Of a DNA stretch of 64,000 nt, positions 36,864 to 45,974 are shown in pieces; position 1 is the first letter of the stretch, and every line of letters starts with the position of its first letter. Below the pieces are notes generated by a model. That model saw only the letters and a program-made list of their open reading frames with translations. It was not told where the DNA came from and did no database searches. The translations under genes were made by a program, and so were the position numbers. Source of the DNA: Roseospirillum parvum (GTDB taxonomy: Bacteria > Pseudomonadota > Alphaproteobacteria > Rhodospirillales > Rhodospirillaceae); NCBI RefSeq assembly GCF_900100455.1, contig NZ_FNCV01000005.1, forward strand, positions 62,001 to 126,000, written 5' to 3'.

Positions 36864-38651
36864 TTACCCGGCCTCGGCGGCGTCGTCGATCACCAGTTGC
36901 ACGTCCTGGCGGCCGTTGTAGGTGTCCGGGCGCAGGGTGCCGGCCAGATGCAGGCTGGCCTGGGCGCTGGCCAGCAGGCGCACGCCGACATCCGAATCGG
37001 CGGCCTTGAAGGCGATCGCCTTCAGCCGCCCGCCGCGCGGCCCTTCGATGAAGCAGCGCACGTGGCCCTGGCCGACCACGTCGACCCTTGCGATGCGGCA
37101 ATCGGGGAGCACGAAGCGGGGCTCCGGATTGCCGATGCCGAAGGGGCCGACCCGGGCCAGCGTCTCGATCAGCGTCCACGAGGCGCCGGCGGCATCCACC
37201 GCGCCGTCCAGCTCCAGGGTCGGGACCAGATCGCAGGCCGCCAGTTGCTCGGCCAGCCGGGCGTCGAGGAAGGCCTGGAAGGCGGCCAGCCGGTCAGCCT
37301 CGACGGTGAAGCCGGCGGCCATGGCGTGGCCGCCGCCGTTGACCAGCAGGCCGGCCTCGCGGGCGGCGATGACGGCGCCGCCCAGGTCGAGCCCCGGCAC
37401 GCCGCGCCCCGAGCCCTTGACCATGCCGCCCTCGTCGGTGGCGACGATGGCCGGCAGGTCGTAGCGCTCGCGCAGCCGCCCGGCGACGATGCCGACCACC
37501 CCCGGGTGCCAGTCGCGGCCCAGGGCGAAGAGCAGCGGGCTGTCGCCGTGCGGGCGGCTTTCCACCTGTTCGATGGCGGCCTTCAGCACGGCGGCCTCGA
37601 CCTCCTGGCGCAGGCCGTTGAGCTCGTTCAGTTGTTCGGCGATGGCGCGGGCCTCGGCCGGGTCCTCGCTGGCCAAAAGGCGGGCCCCCAGGTCGGCCTG
37701 GCCGACCCGGCCCCCGGCGTTGACCCGGGGTCCCATGACGTAGCCCAGATGGAAGGCTTCGGGCGGGCGGTCCAGCCGGCAGACATCGGCCAGGGCGGCC
37801 AGCCCCACGTTGTCGCGCCGGGCCATCACCTTCAGGCCCTGGGTGACCAGGGCGCGGTTGAGGCCGACCAGCGGCACCATGTCGCACACCGTGCCCAGGG
37901 CGACCAGATCGAGCAGCGCCTTGAGGTCCGGCTCGGCGCGGCCGTTGGCGTAGTGGCCGGCGTCGCGCAGGGCGCGGTTGACCGCCACGGCGAGCAGGAA
38001 GGCCACCCCCACGGCGGCCAGATGCTCCAGGCCGCTGGTGTCGTCGGGGCGCTTGGGGTTGACCACGGCGCGCGCCTCGGGCAGCCGGGTTTCGGCCTGA
38101 TGGTGGTCGCACACCACCACGTCGAGCCCGGCCCGGGCGGCGCCGGCCAGCGGCTCGAAGGCGGTGATGCCGCAATCGACGGTCACCACCAGCGAGGCGC
38201 CCTTGGCCTGAAGCTCCTGGAAGGCGGCCAGGTTGGGGCCGTAGCCCTCGGCCCGGCGGTCCGGGATGTGGACCAGCACCGTGGCTCCCAACTGGCGGAA
38301 GAAGCGGTGCAGCAGGGCGGCCGAGGTGGCGCCGTCAACGTCGTAGTCGCCGAAGATGGCGATGGTCTCGCCGCCGCTCACCGCCTCGGCCAGACGTTGG
38401 GCGGCGGCGTTCATGTCGGCCAGCGCCTCGGGGTCGGGCAGCAGGCGGCGCAGGGTCGGCGACAGGAAGTCCTCGGCCGCCTCCAGGGCGACGCCGCGCG
38501 CCGCCATCAGCCGGCCGACCACCTCGGGCAGGGCGTGGGCCTGGGCCAGGGCGACGCCCAGCCCATCGTCGGCCGGGCGCAGCACCCAGCGGCGCCCGCC
38601 GATTGAGCGCTCCACGCCGAGAAAGCTGTGGTTGGCCTGGGGGAGGGTCAA
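36864..38651 (-). CDS. recJ: Single-stranded-DNA-specific exonuclease RecJ
   Basis: 595 residues. DHH-family motifs are all present: DYDVDGATSAALL (motif I), VDCGITA, DHHQAE (motif III), LGTVCDMVPL, and later GRDWHPGVVGIVAGR and GGGHAMAAGF. It degrades single-stranded DNA 5' to 3' in recombination and mismatch repair. The N-terminus FLGVERSIGGRRW matches family members and requires a start just before it. The best choice is TTG at 38651, overlapping the glpX stop (TTGA) and preceded by CGAGG; no ATG is in reach. Last gene of the aminotransferase-hom-glpX-recJ operon. Confidence 0.93.
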   Translation of the reverse strand: MTLPQANHSFLGVERSIGGRRWVLRPADDGLGVALAQAHALPEVVGRLMAARGVALEAAEDFLSPTLRRLLPDPEALADMNAAAQRLAEAVSGGETIAIFGDYDVDGATSAALLHRFFRQLGATVLVHIPDRRAEGYGPNLAAFQELQAKGASLVVTVDCGITAFEPLAGAARAGLDVVVCDHHQAETRLPEARAVVNPKRPDDTSGLEHLAAVGVAFLLAVAVNRALRDAGHYANGRAEPDLKALLDLVALGTVCDMVPLVGLNRALVTQGLKVMARRDNVGLAALADVCRLDRPPEAFHLGYVMGPRVNAGGRVGQADLGARLLASEDPAEARAIAEQLNELNGLRQEVEAAVLKAAIEQVESRPHGDSPLLFALGRDWHPGVVGIVAGRLRERYDLPAIVATDEGGMVKGSGRGVPGLDLGGAVIAAREAGLLVNGGGHAMAAGFTVEADRLAAFQAFLDARLAEQLAACDLVPTLELDGAVDAAGASWTLIETLARVGPFGIGNPEPRFVLPDCRIARVDVVGQGHVRCFIEGPRGGRLKAIAFKAADSDVGVRLLASAQASLHLAGTLRPDTYNGRQDVQLVIDDAAEAG

Positions 38652-39658
38652 TCGGGCCTCGCTTTCACCGAGAAATCGTGCCGGGTGACCATGGTGCGCA
38701 AGGTGCGCGAGCGGGCCCGCATCATCAGCGAGTGGGTGGTGGCACCGCCCGGCCAGCGGCGCACCCCGGGCAGGGCCGGGCCGCCGGTGATGCCGGTCAG
38801 GGCGCACATCACGTCGCCGCTGGCCAGATCCTGGATCGACAGCTTGGCGGTCGGGTCCTTGAGCCCGGGCAGCGGCGGCAGGCGCCCCCCGCCGCCCGGG
38901 GGGGCGACCAGCCGGGCCTGCATCTCGCCGCCCAGGCAGCGCAGGCCGGCCGCCGCCAGCACCCCTTCCGGGGCACCCCCGACGCCCATGTAGAGGTCGA
39001 CCCCGGTTTCCGGCAGGGCGGTGGTCAGGGCGCCGGAGACGTCGCCATCGTTGATCAGGCGGATGCGCGCCCCGGCTGCCCGCACCCGGCCGATCAGCTC
39101 GCCGTGGCGCGGCCGATCGAGGATGCAGACCACCAGATCGCCGACCTGGGCGCCGCGCGCCTCGGCCAGCCGGGCCAGGTTTTCCTCGGGCGGGGCGTCC
39201 AGGTCCAGGGTGCCGGGGGGCAGGTCCGGGCCGGCGGCGATCTTGTCCATGTAGAGGTGGTCGGGCACGGCCAGGAAGCCGCCCCGCTCGGTGACCGCGA
39301 CGATGGCGATCACGTTGACGTCGCCGCGGGCACAGGCGGTGGCGCCTTCCAGCGGATCGAGCGCCAGATCGACCGCCTGCCCCTGGCCACGGCCCACCTC
39401 CTGGCCGGCGAACAGCCAGGGCACGGCGCCCTCCTCGCCGTCGCCGACGACCACCCGGCCGTTCATCTCGACGGCGTTGATGGCGTTGATCATGGCCCGG
39501 GCGGCGGCCCGGTCGGCGGCTTCCTCGTCGCCCCGGCCGACGTGGCGCGAGGCGGCCAGGGCGGCGGCTTCGGTGACCCGCACCATGTCGAGCGCCAGAT
39601 TGCGGTCGACCGGGCCGGGCAACTCGGCGGGCATCTCGTGAGGGTCGGTCGGGCTCAT
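38648..39658 (-). CDS. glpX: Class II fructose-1,6-bisphosphatase GlpX
   Basis: 336 residues. The metal-binding motifs are NGRVVVGDGEEG (Asp and Glu) and LDPLEGATACARGD, and the substrate region contains YMGVGGAPEGVLAAA. It hydrolyses fructose-1,6-bisphosphate in gluconeogenesis, and in some relatives also sedoheptulose-1,7-bisphosphate in the Calvin cycle. Eleven bases after hom and coupled to recJ by a four-base overlap. A PPi-type phosphofructokinase is found at 45975, the opposing reaction. Confidence 0.95.
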   Translation of the reverse strand: MSPTDPHEMPAELPGPVDRNLALDMVRVTEAAALAASRHVGRGDEEAADRAAARAMINAINAVEMNGRVVVGDGEEGAVPWLFAGQEVGRGQGQAVDLALDPLEGATACARGDVNVIAIVAVTERGGFLAVPDHLYMDKIAAGPDLPPGTLDLDAPPEENLARLAEARGAQVGDLVVCILDRPRHGELIGRVRAAGARIRLINDGDVSGALTTALPETGVDLYMGVGGAPEGVLAAAGLRCLGGEMQARLVAPPGGGGRLPPLPGLKDPTAKLSIQDLASGDVMCALTGITGGPALPGVRRWPGGATTHSLMMRARSRTLRTMVTRHDFSVKARPD

Positions 39659-39669
39659 GACGGCGGGCC

Positions 39670-40983
39670 TTACAGGTGTTCGATGCGGATCACCACCGGC
39701 GTCTCGACCACCGCCTCGATCTGGGCGATGCGGTCGACGGCGCGCCGCGCGGCGGCCTCGATGGTGTCGTGCAGGGTCATCACCACTGGCACCGCGTCGC
39801 CCGGGTTGCGGCCGCGTTGCAGGATGGATTCCATCGACACCTCTTCCTCGTAGAGGATGGCGGCGATGTCGGCGAACACGCCGGGCCGGTCGAGCACGGT
39901 CAGGCGCACGTAGTAGCTGCCCCGGCGGCGCTCCACCGGCAGCGCGTCGAGCGGCCTGAGGTGGGCCGCCGGCAGGCCGAAGGGCGGCGCGGTGCGCCCG
40001 GCGGCCAGATCGATCAGGTCGGCGACCACCGCCGAGGCGGTCGGCCCGGCGCCCGCCCCGGGGCCTTCCAGGACCACCCGGCCGACCGCGTCGCCCTCGG
40101 CGACCACCGCGTTGAAGACGCCGTCGACACCGGCCAGCGGGGCGTCGGCCGGGATCATGGTCGGATGGACGCGCTGTTCGATGCCGGCCTCGGTGGCGCT
40201 GGCCAGGCCGAGCAGCTTGATGCGGTAGCCCAGCTCCTCGGCGAAGGCGATGTCGAGCGCCGTGATCTCGCGGATGCCCTCCACGTGCACGGCATCCAGG
40301 TTGACCTGGGTGCCGAAGGCGAGGCTGGTCAGGATGGCCAGCTTGTGGGCCGCGTCGACGCCATCCACGTCGAAGCTGGGGTCGGCCTCGGCGTAACCCA
40401 GGCTCTGCGCCTCGGCCAGCACGTCGGCGAAGTCGCGGCCGCTGTCGCGCATGGTCGACAGGATGTAGTTGCAGGTGCCGTTGAGCAGCCCGTAGACGCT
40501 GTCCAGGGCGTTGGCGGCCAGCCCCTCGCGCAGGGCTTTCAGGATCGGGATGCCGCCGGCCACCGCCGCCTCGAAGGCCAATGGCACGCCGGCCGCCTCG
40601 GCCGCCTGGGCCAGGGTCCAACCGTGGTGGGCGAACAGCGCCTTGTTGGCGCTGACCACCGGCCGGCCGGCCTTGATCGCCGCCTCGGTGACCGCCCGGG
40701 CCACCCCCTCGCTGCCACCTATCAGCTCGACCACGGCGTCGCACTCGGCGCGGGCGGCCATTTCGGTGGCGTCGCCGAACCAGGCGATGCCGGTCAGGTC
40801 GCACGGGCGCGGCCGGTTGTGGTCGCGCGCCGAGACGGCGACCACCTCGACCGGGCGGCCGGCCCGGGCGGCGATCAGCCCGGCGTTGTCGGCCAGCAGT
40901 TGGACGGTGGCGGCGCCAACCGTGCCCAGGCCGGCGACGGCGACACGGAAGGGGGCGGGGGCGGAGTCGGCGGAATGGGACAT
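39670..40983 (-). CDS. hom: Homoserine dehydrogenase
   Basis: 437 residues. NAD(P)-binding AGLGTVGAA near residue 18, catalytic region ANKALFAHHG with Lys, the homoserine signature LNGTCNYIL and the DPSFDVDGVDAAHKLAIL string, and a C-terminal ACT domain from about 350 (YYVRLTVLDRPGVFADIAAI) for feedback control by threonine. It makes homoserine from aspartate semialdehyde. Start shares one base with the stop of the aminotransferase gene (TGATG). Confidence 0.97.
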   Translation of the reverse strand: MSHSADSAPAPFRVAVAGLGTVGAATVQLLADNAGLIAARAGRPVEVVAVSARDHNRPRPCDLTGIAWFGDATEMAARAECDAVVELIGGSEGVARAVTEAAIKAGRPVVSANKALFAHHGWTLAQAAEAAGVPLAFEAAVAGGIPILKALREGLAANALDSVYGLLNGTCNYILSTMRDSGRDFADVLAEAQSLGYAEADPSFDVDGVDAAHKLAILTSLAFGTQVNLDAVHVEGIREITALDIAFAEELGYRIKLLGLASATEAGIEQRVHPTMIPADAPLAGVDGVFNAVVAEGDAVGRVVLEGPGAGAGPTASAVVADLIDLAAGRTAPPFGLPAAHLRPLDALPVERRRGSYYVRLTVLDRPGVFADIAAILYEEEVSMESILQRGRNPGDAVPVVMTLHDTIEAAARRAVDRIAQIEAVVETPVVIRIEHL

Positions 40984-42230
40984 CAGGGGGCTCGTTTGGC
41001 TTCTTTGTCGGCGTCCAGGCGGGCCAGGGCGGGGCCCGGGTCGGCCAGGAACTGCTTGACGTTGCGGATGGCCTGGCGGATGCGGTGCTTGTTCTCGACC
41101 AGCCCGATGCGCACATGGCTGTCGCCGTGCTCGCCGAAGCCCAGGCCCGGGGCGACCGCCACCTTGGCTTCCGACAGCAGCAGCTTGGAAAACCCGATCG
41201 AGCCCAGGTGGGCCAGTTCGGGCGGGATGGGGGCCCAGCAGAACATGGTGGCCGGCGGGCGGGGAATCTCCCAGCCGGCCTGGGCCATGCCGTCGATCAG
41301 GGTGTCGCGGCGCTCGCGGTAGAGGGCGCGCACCTCGTCGACACACGCCTGAGGGCCGTTGAGGGCGGCGGTGGCGGCCACCTGGACCGGGGTGAAGGCG
41401 CCGTAGTCGAGGTACGACTTCACCCGCGCCAGGGCGGCGATCAGCTTTTTGTTGCCGCAGGCGAAGCCGACCCGCCAGCCGGGCATGTTGTAGGTCTTGG
41501 ACAGCGAGGTGAACTCCACCGCCACCTCGCGCGCCCCTTCCACCTCGAGCAGCGAGGGCGGCGGTTCGCCCTCGAAATAGATTTCGGCGTAGGCGAGGTC
41601 GGACAGGATGTACAGCCCGTGGTGGCGGCAGAAGGCGACCACCTCCTTGTAGAAGGCCCGGTCGGCGACGTGGGCCGTCGGGTTGGAGGGGAAGTTCAGG
41701 ACCAGCGCCACCGGCTTGGGCACCGAGTGGCGGACGGCCCGCTCCAGGGCGTCCAGGAAGGCGTCGTCCGGCTTGGCCGGGATGTGGCGCACCGAGCCGC
41801 CGACGATGATGAAGCCGAAGGCGTGGATGGGGTAGCTGGGGTTGGGGGCCAGCACCAGATCGCCCGGGCTGGTGATGGCGCTGGCCAGGTTGGCCAGCCC
41901 TTCCTTGCTGCCCAGGGTGACGACGATCTCGCTCTCCGGGTCCAGATCGACCCCGAAGCGGCGCTTGTAATAGGCCGCCTGGGCCTTGCGCAGGCCGGGA
42001 ATGCCGCGCGACATACTGTAACGGTGGGCCTTGGGATTGGCCGCCGCCTCGGCCAGCTTGGCGATGATGTGCGGCGGCGGCGGCTGGTCGGGGTTGCCCA
42101 TGCCCAGGTCGATGATATCCTCGCCGGCGGCCCGCGCCTTGGCCTTCATGGCGTTGACCTCGGCGAAGACGTAGGGTGGCAGGCGCTTGATACGGTGGAA
42201 TTCCTGGTCCATCGAAGTGGTGTCGTCCAT
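40983..42230 (-). CDS. Class I/II aminotransferase, AlaC/DapL-like
   Basis: 415 residues. PLP Lys is Lys245 in SLSKTYNMPGWRVGF; the cofactor ring Asp is in LSDLAYAEIYF. The N-terminus RIKRLPPYVFAEVNAMKA and GMGNPDQPPP are typical for the AlaC (glutamate-pyruvate) and LL-diaminopimelate aminotransferase group placed before hom in many Rhodospirillales. Alanine synthesis is the more likely role; methionine or lysine branch transamination is possible. First gene of a four-gene operon. Confidence 0.92.
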   Translation of the reverse strand: MDDTTSMDQEFHRIKRLPPYVFAEVNAMKAKARAAGEDIIDLGMGNPDQPPPPHIIAKLAEAAANPKAHRYSMSRGIPGLRKAQAAYYKRRFGVDLDPESEIVVTLGSKEGLANLASAITSPGDLVLAPNPSYPIHAFGFIIVGGSVRHIPAKPDDAFLDALERAVRHSVPKPVALVLNFPSNPTAHVADRAFYKEVVAFCRHHGLYILSDLAYAEIYFEGEPPPSLLEVEGAREVAVEFTSLSKTYNMPGWRVGFACGNKKLIAALARVKSYLDYGAFTPVQVAATAALNGPQACVDEVRALYRERRDTLIDGMAQAGWEIPRPPATMFCWAPIPPELAHLGSIGFSKLLLSEAKVAVAPGLGFGEHGDSHVRIGLVENKHRIRQAIRNVKQFLADPGPALARLDADKEAKRAP

Positions 42231-42375
42231 GGAGATGGCTGGCCGGTCGGTCGGCGCGAGCCGGAAGGGAACCCGTTGTAACCCCGAATCCAAGCCCGAC
42301 GCGACCCCCTTATTGACCCGCCGGGTGTCGAAACGGGGCCGACAGGATGACCCGTTCGGGGCACTCCCGGTGGCC

Positions 42376-42409
42376 CCCGTGGTCCCTGGCGACCCGTGGT
42401 CCCTGGCGA
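42376..42409 (+). repeat. 17-bp perfect tandem duplication before the phosphatase gene
   Basis: CCCGTGGTCCCTGGCGA occurs twice, ending just before the ribosome site of the gene at 42420. Confidence 0.9.
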
Positions 42410-42419
42410 AAGGAATGGC

Positions 42420-44429
42420 ATGTCGATCCAGCGCAGGCTTCTCATCCTGCTGGCGGCAACCGCGCTGCTGCCGCTGACGGTGGCGCTGATCAGCCATCTC
42501 AACTCGGCGCGCCTGCTGGTCGACGAGTTGGAGCAGCGCATCCACGCCATCTTTCTGGAGCGTTCGCGCGACAGTCTGGCCCGCACGGCCGATTTCGCCT
42601 CGCGGCTGGTCGACGAGCAGCGGCGCCTGCTGGAGGTGGCGCTGACCGCCCAGGCGCGCGAGGTGGAACGCCATCTGGCGGCGCCCGGCGCGCCCCCCCT
42701 GGCCGATCTGGCGCCCCCCCTGGCCGACTTGCGCCGGGCCGCCGGCGGGGCCATCCATCGTCAGGCGGTGATCCTCGTCGACGGCCGCCGGGCCGGCTTT
42801 CCCGAACCTGACTGGCCGGCCGACAGCGATCCCCGCCAGCGCTCGGTGTTCGCCGCCACGCTGGACCCGGCGCTGGCCCCGGGCAGCCCGGTGTGGGCCC
42901 AGCCCTATCCCGATCCCAAGAGCGGCCGCCTGCTGTTCGCGGTGGCCGGCTCGGTGCGCGGCCCGGGCGGCGCGCCGGCCGGCATCACCACCCTGGCGGT
43001 GGACATCCTGCCCCGGCTCGACGAGTTGCATGATCGCAGCGGCCTGCCCCCGGCCACCCGCACCGTGCTGGCCCATGTGGTCGCCCCCGGTGAAGCCGTC
43101 CCCGGCGTCGCGCCGCCCGACCGGGCGCGCCTGCGTCTGCTCGCCGAACGTCACGGAGACGGCGGGTCGAGCTGGCGGACGGCGCCGCCCGGAGCCTGGC
43201 TGGGGCCGGGCGGCGCGGCGGAAGAGGGGCCGGCGTTCGCCCGCGTGCTGGCCGACATCGCCGCCGGCAACAGCGGCGCGGTGCGTTTGTCGGGACCCCA
43301 GGGCGATGCCATCTGGGCCTATGGCGGGGTCGGCGGACCGGGCGGGGCGCTGCTGTTCATCATGCCCTTCAACCTGCTCGAGGCGGCGGCCGGGACCTTT
43401 TCCGACATGGTGCGCGAGACCACCATCGACCAGATCCGCCTGACCGCCCTGACCATCGGCCTGATCGGGCTGGCCGTGGTCATCCTGTCGATCCGCACGG
43501 CACGCGCCGTCACCCTGCCGTTGCGCCAACTGGCGGAAACCGCGCGGCGCATCGGCGCCGGCGACCTCGAGGCCCGGGCCCGGGTCACCGGCAGCGACGA
43601 GATCGGCCAGTTGGGCCAAGCCTTCAATGCCATGCTGCCGGCCCTCAAGGAGCGGGTGGACCTTCGGGCCTCGCTGCTGGTGGCCCGCGAGGTGCAGCAG
43701 AACCTGTTGCCGGCCGAGCCGCCGCCACTGGCCGGCTACGACATCGCCGGCCATTCGATGTACTGCGACGACACCGGCGGCGACTACTACGACATGGCGC
43801 TGGTCCGCGACCTGCCCGGCATCGGGCCGCTCGATCCGGCGGCCCCGGAACGGCTGGCCCTGGCGGTGGGCGACGTGACCGGGCACGGGGTCGGGGCGGC
43901 GCTCCTGATGGCCACCGTGCGGGCGGCCCTGCGGGCGGCGCCGCGCGGCAACGAGGAACTGGCCCCGGTGCTGGCCCGGGTCAACCGCCAACTGGCCGCC
44001 GACAGCGGCGGCGGGCGCTTCGTCACCCTGTTCGCCGGGGTTCTGGACGCCGCCGACGGGGTGCTCCACTGGTCGTCGGCCGGGCACGAGCCGGCCCTGT
44101 TGTGGCGGGCCGCCGAGAAGCGGGCCGAATGGCTGGACGGGGACGACATTCCGCTTGGCATCGACCCGGACTGGCACTTCCAAAGGCCGCGCAAGACCCA
44201 CCTTGGGCCCGGCGATGTGCTGGTCATCGGCACCGACGGCCTGCGCGAGACGCGCGGCCCCGATGGCGCCATGTTTGGTCAGGCCCGGCTGGCCGCCCTG
44301 GTCGGCGAGCGGGCGGCGCTGCCGGCCGAGCTGCTGATCGCCGATCTGCTGGCGGCGCTCGACGACTATCGCGGCGGCGCGCCCCAGGGCGATGACATCA
44401 CCCTGCTGGTGGTCCGTCGGTTGGCCTGA
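42420..44429 (+). CDS. Membrane-bound PP2C (SpoIIE-type) phosphatase with HAMP domain
   Basis: 669 residues. A first membrane helix at about 8-28, a periplasmic sensor region of some 310 residues (Pro/Ala-rich, unlike a named dCache domain), a second helix at about 343-362, a HAMP domain (RTARAVTLPLRQLAETARRIGAGDLEARA region), and a catalytic PP2C/SpoIIE domain from about 430. Metal residues are seen in GGDYYDMALV, GDVTGHGVGAALLMA and PQGDDITLLVV. It dephosphorylates Ser/Thr, usually an anti-anti-sigma factor in partner-switching systems, but no STAS protein or anti-sigma kinase gene is nearby. ATG 42420 has AAAGGAA upstream. It contains an in-frame 21-bp near-perfect duplication. Confidence 0.9.
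   Translation: MSIQRRLLILLAATALLPLTVALISHLNSARLLVDELEQRIHAIFLERSRDSLARTADFASRLVDEQRRLLEVALTAQAREVERHLAAPGAPPLADLAPPLADLRRAAGGAIHRQAVILVDGRRAGFPEPDWPADSDPRQRSVFAATLDPALAPGSPVWAQPYPDPKSGRLLFAVAGSVRGPGGAPAGITTLAVDILPRLDELHDRSGLPPATRTVLAHVVAPGEAVPGVAPPDRARLRLLAERHGDGGSSWRTAPPGAWLGPGGAAEEGPAFARVLADIAAGNSGAVRLSGPQGDAIWAYGGVGGPGGALLFIMPFNLLEAAAGTFSDMVRETTIDQIRLTALTIGLIGLAVVILSIRTARAVTLPLRQLAETARRIGAGDLEARARVTGSDEIGQLGQAFNAMLPALKERVDLRASLLVAREVQQNLLPAEPPPLAGYDIAGHSMYCDDTGGDYYDMALVRDLPGIGPLDPAAPERLALAVGDVTGHGVGAALLMATVRAALRAAPRGNEELAPVLARVNRQLAADSGGGRFVTLFAGVLDAADGVLHWSSAGHEPALLWRAAEKRAEWLDGDDIPLGIDPDWHFQRPRKTHLGPGDVLVIGTDGLRETRGPDGAMFGQARLAALVGERAALPAELLIADLLAALDDYRGGAPQGDDITLLVVRRLA
42690..42731 (+). 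repeat. 21-bp in-frame tandem duplication in the phosphatase gene
   Basis: Two copies of a unit encoding APPLADL (residues 91-104), differing by two silent bases. It lies in the periplasmic region. Confidence 0.85.
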
Positions 44430-44546
44430 GGCGGTGATTTAAGGTGGGTATCAAGGGGGGGGGCAGCGGTTCCGGAACCCGCCCGCGCAATCAGGTGGGC
44501 GCTGGTTCAGCCCCCGGGTTCGGCCTCGCCTGGGGCGGGGCCGGCG

Positions 44547-44574
44547 GGCCAAGGGGGCGGCAGCCCCCTTGGCC
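44547..44574. terminator. Hairpin between the convergent phosphatase and DUF2892 genes
   Basis: Perfect 12-bp stem GGCCAAGGGGGC / GCCCCCTTGGCC, loop GGCA. The AAGGGGGC...GCCCCCTT core is the same as the outer hairpin of the long palindromic elements at 51.2 and 54.6 kb. No T-run. Confidence 0.5.
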
Positions 44575-44591
44575 GCTGCGGCGGGCGGCGA

Positions 44592-44798
44592 TCAGGCCGC
44601 GCCACCGTCCTTGGGGCAGGTGTTGATGCCGACCAGCTTGTAGGCCGGGCAGTAGGACATGGCGGCGGTGGCCAGCGGCACGATGCCGATGAAGGCCCAC
44701 CAGCCGAGCGACCCGCTGACCGCGCCGGCGATCAGCACCACGCCGACGATGCCGCGGATGACGCGGTCCATGGTTCCGACGTTCTTTTCCATTTCCAT
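44592..44798 (-). CDS. Small DUF2892-type inner-membrane protein
   Basis: 68 residues, from ATG 44798 (a second ATG is two codons in). The pattern EKNVGTMDRVIRGIVGVVLIAG, two hydrophobic helices and a terminal SYCPAYKLVGINTCP with paired Cys is typical of the DUF2892/YgaP C-terminal membrane family. These proteins often accompany rhodanese or sulfur functions; here there is none. Next to it on the same strand, 251 bases upstream, is a Crp/Fnr regulator. Confidence 0.85.
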   Translation of the reverse strand: MEMEKNVGTMDRVIRGIVGVVLIAGAVSGSLGWWAFIGIVPLATAAMSYCPAYKLVGINTCPKDGGAA

Positions 44799-45049
44799 AA
44801 CGCGTGCTCTCCCTTCTTGACGGGCCGCCCCGACGGCTGGGGGCGGCGATGAAGCCCTTGAACGAAGCATGCCAAGCCGGCGCCGGGGGTACCACCGGGC
44901 CAGCGGGGCAGGAGCGTCGGTGCGGTCGGCCAAGGTGCCGGAAAACGCACCCAACCGCCGCCCGGCCATGGGTAGCAGAAAACCACGGTCCGGTCACCGG
45001 GTCTGTAACCTTGTCACAATGGGATGGATGTGGAGCGAGGGGGACGCCA

Positions 45050-45751
45050 TCAGGCGTCGGTTGGCTGGCCCAGCCGGTCCTTCAACTCCTTCAGGCGGTC
45101 CGGGCGGTCGATGTAGAGGATGCGGCCGTGGCGATGGATCAGCCCGCCACGGGTCAACTCGGACAGCACGCGGGCCACCGTCTCGCGCGTTGCGCCGATG
45201 CGGCTGGCCAGGGTGGCCTGGGTGGGCAGCGGATAGATCGACAGGATCCTCAGGTTCCCCGGGTCGGGCCGCGACAGGCGCAGAAGCTCGGCGACCACCC
45301 GTTGCTGGGCCGACAGGGTGGCGAAATCGACCAGCCGCTCGTTGGTGGCGCGGATGACCCGGGCCAGTTTCTCCAGCATGGCCCAGGCCAGATCGGGGTG
45401 GCGGGCGATCATCTGGCGCACCTCGGCCGCCGGCAGGGCGGCGATGCGGCAGGCGCTGGCCGCCGACACGGTGGCCGAGCGGGGCCGTCCGTCGATCATC
45501 GCCAACTCGCCGAAATAGCCGCCCGTCTCCACCTCGTTGAAGGCGATCTCCTTGCCGGTGATCGAGTAGCTGGTGATGCTGACCTTGCCCTTGACCACGA
45601 ACAGCAGATCGGCGCTGTCGTCGTCCTTTTCGCAGATGGTCTGCCGGGCCTTGTAGTCGCGCCAGTGACAGCGCGCTTCCAGGGCGTTGAGTTCGGGTGC
45701 CGGCAGGCCGGCCAGAAGCTCGATCACCGACAGGCTGTGGGTAGCCTCCAT
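45050..45751 (-). CDS. Crp/Fnr-family transcription regulator
   Basis: 233 residues. Cyclic nucleotide-binding domain at about 10-125 with GEL-like GGYFGELAMIDGRPRSATV, the phosphate-binding loop R-S-A as in cAMP-binding members. A long dimer helix and a helix-turn-helix at about 175-205 (TQATLASRIGATRETVARVLSEL) follow. No N-terminal Cys cluster, so not an oxygen-sensing Fnr. cAMP-type binding is likely. Divergent from the phosphofructokinase gene with 223 bases between, which may include its targets. Confidence 0.92.
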   Translation of the reverse strand: MEATHSLSVIELLAGLPAPELNALEARCHWRDYKARQTICEKDDDSADLLFVVKGKVSITSYSITGKEIAFNEVETGGYFGELAMIDGRPRSATVSAASACRIAALPAAEVRQMIARHPDLAWAMLEKLARVIRATNERLVDFATLSAQQRVVAELLRLSRPDPGNLRILSIYPLPTQATLASRIGATRETVARVLSELTRGGLIHRHGRILYIDRPDRLKELKDRLGQPTDA

Positions 45752-45974
45752 GGACGCCGTTCCGCCTCCCCGCTTCTGGTGTCCCCCGTGTCCATGGACC
45801 TATTGGTGACCCCTCGTTCGGGCGCGGTCAAGTGCCGGGGCGCCAAAAGCCCGCCGCCCGGGGTGGCGGCGCGTTGCCTTCCGGGGCGGGATGGCCCATT
45901 GTGCGCCCGGCTTGTGCGCCCGGCCGCGCGCCGCTTGTTTTTCCCCTTTTCCAGCCAAGGAGAGTCTGAAAGCC

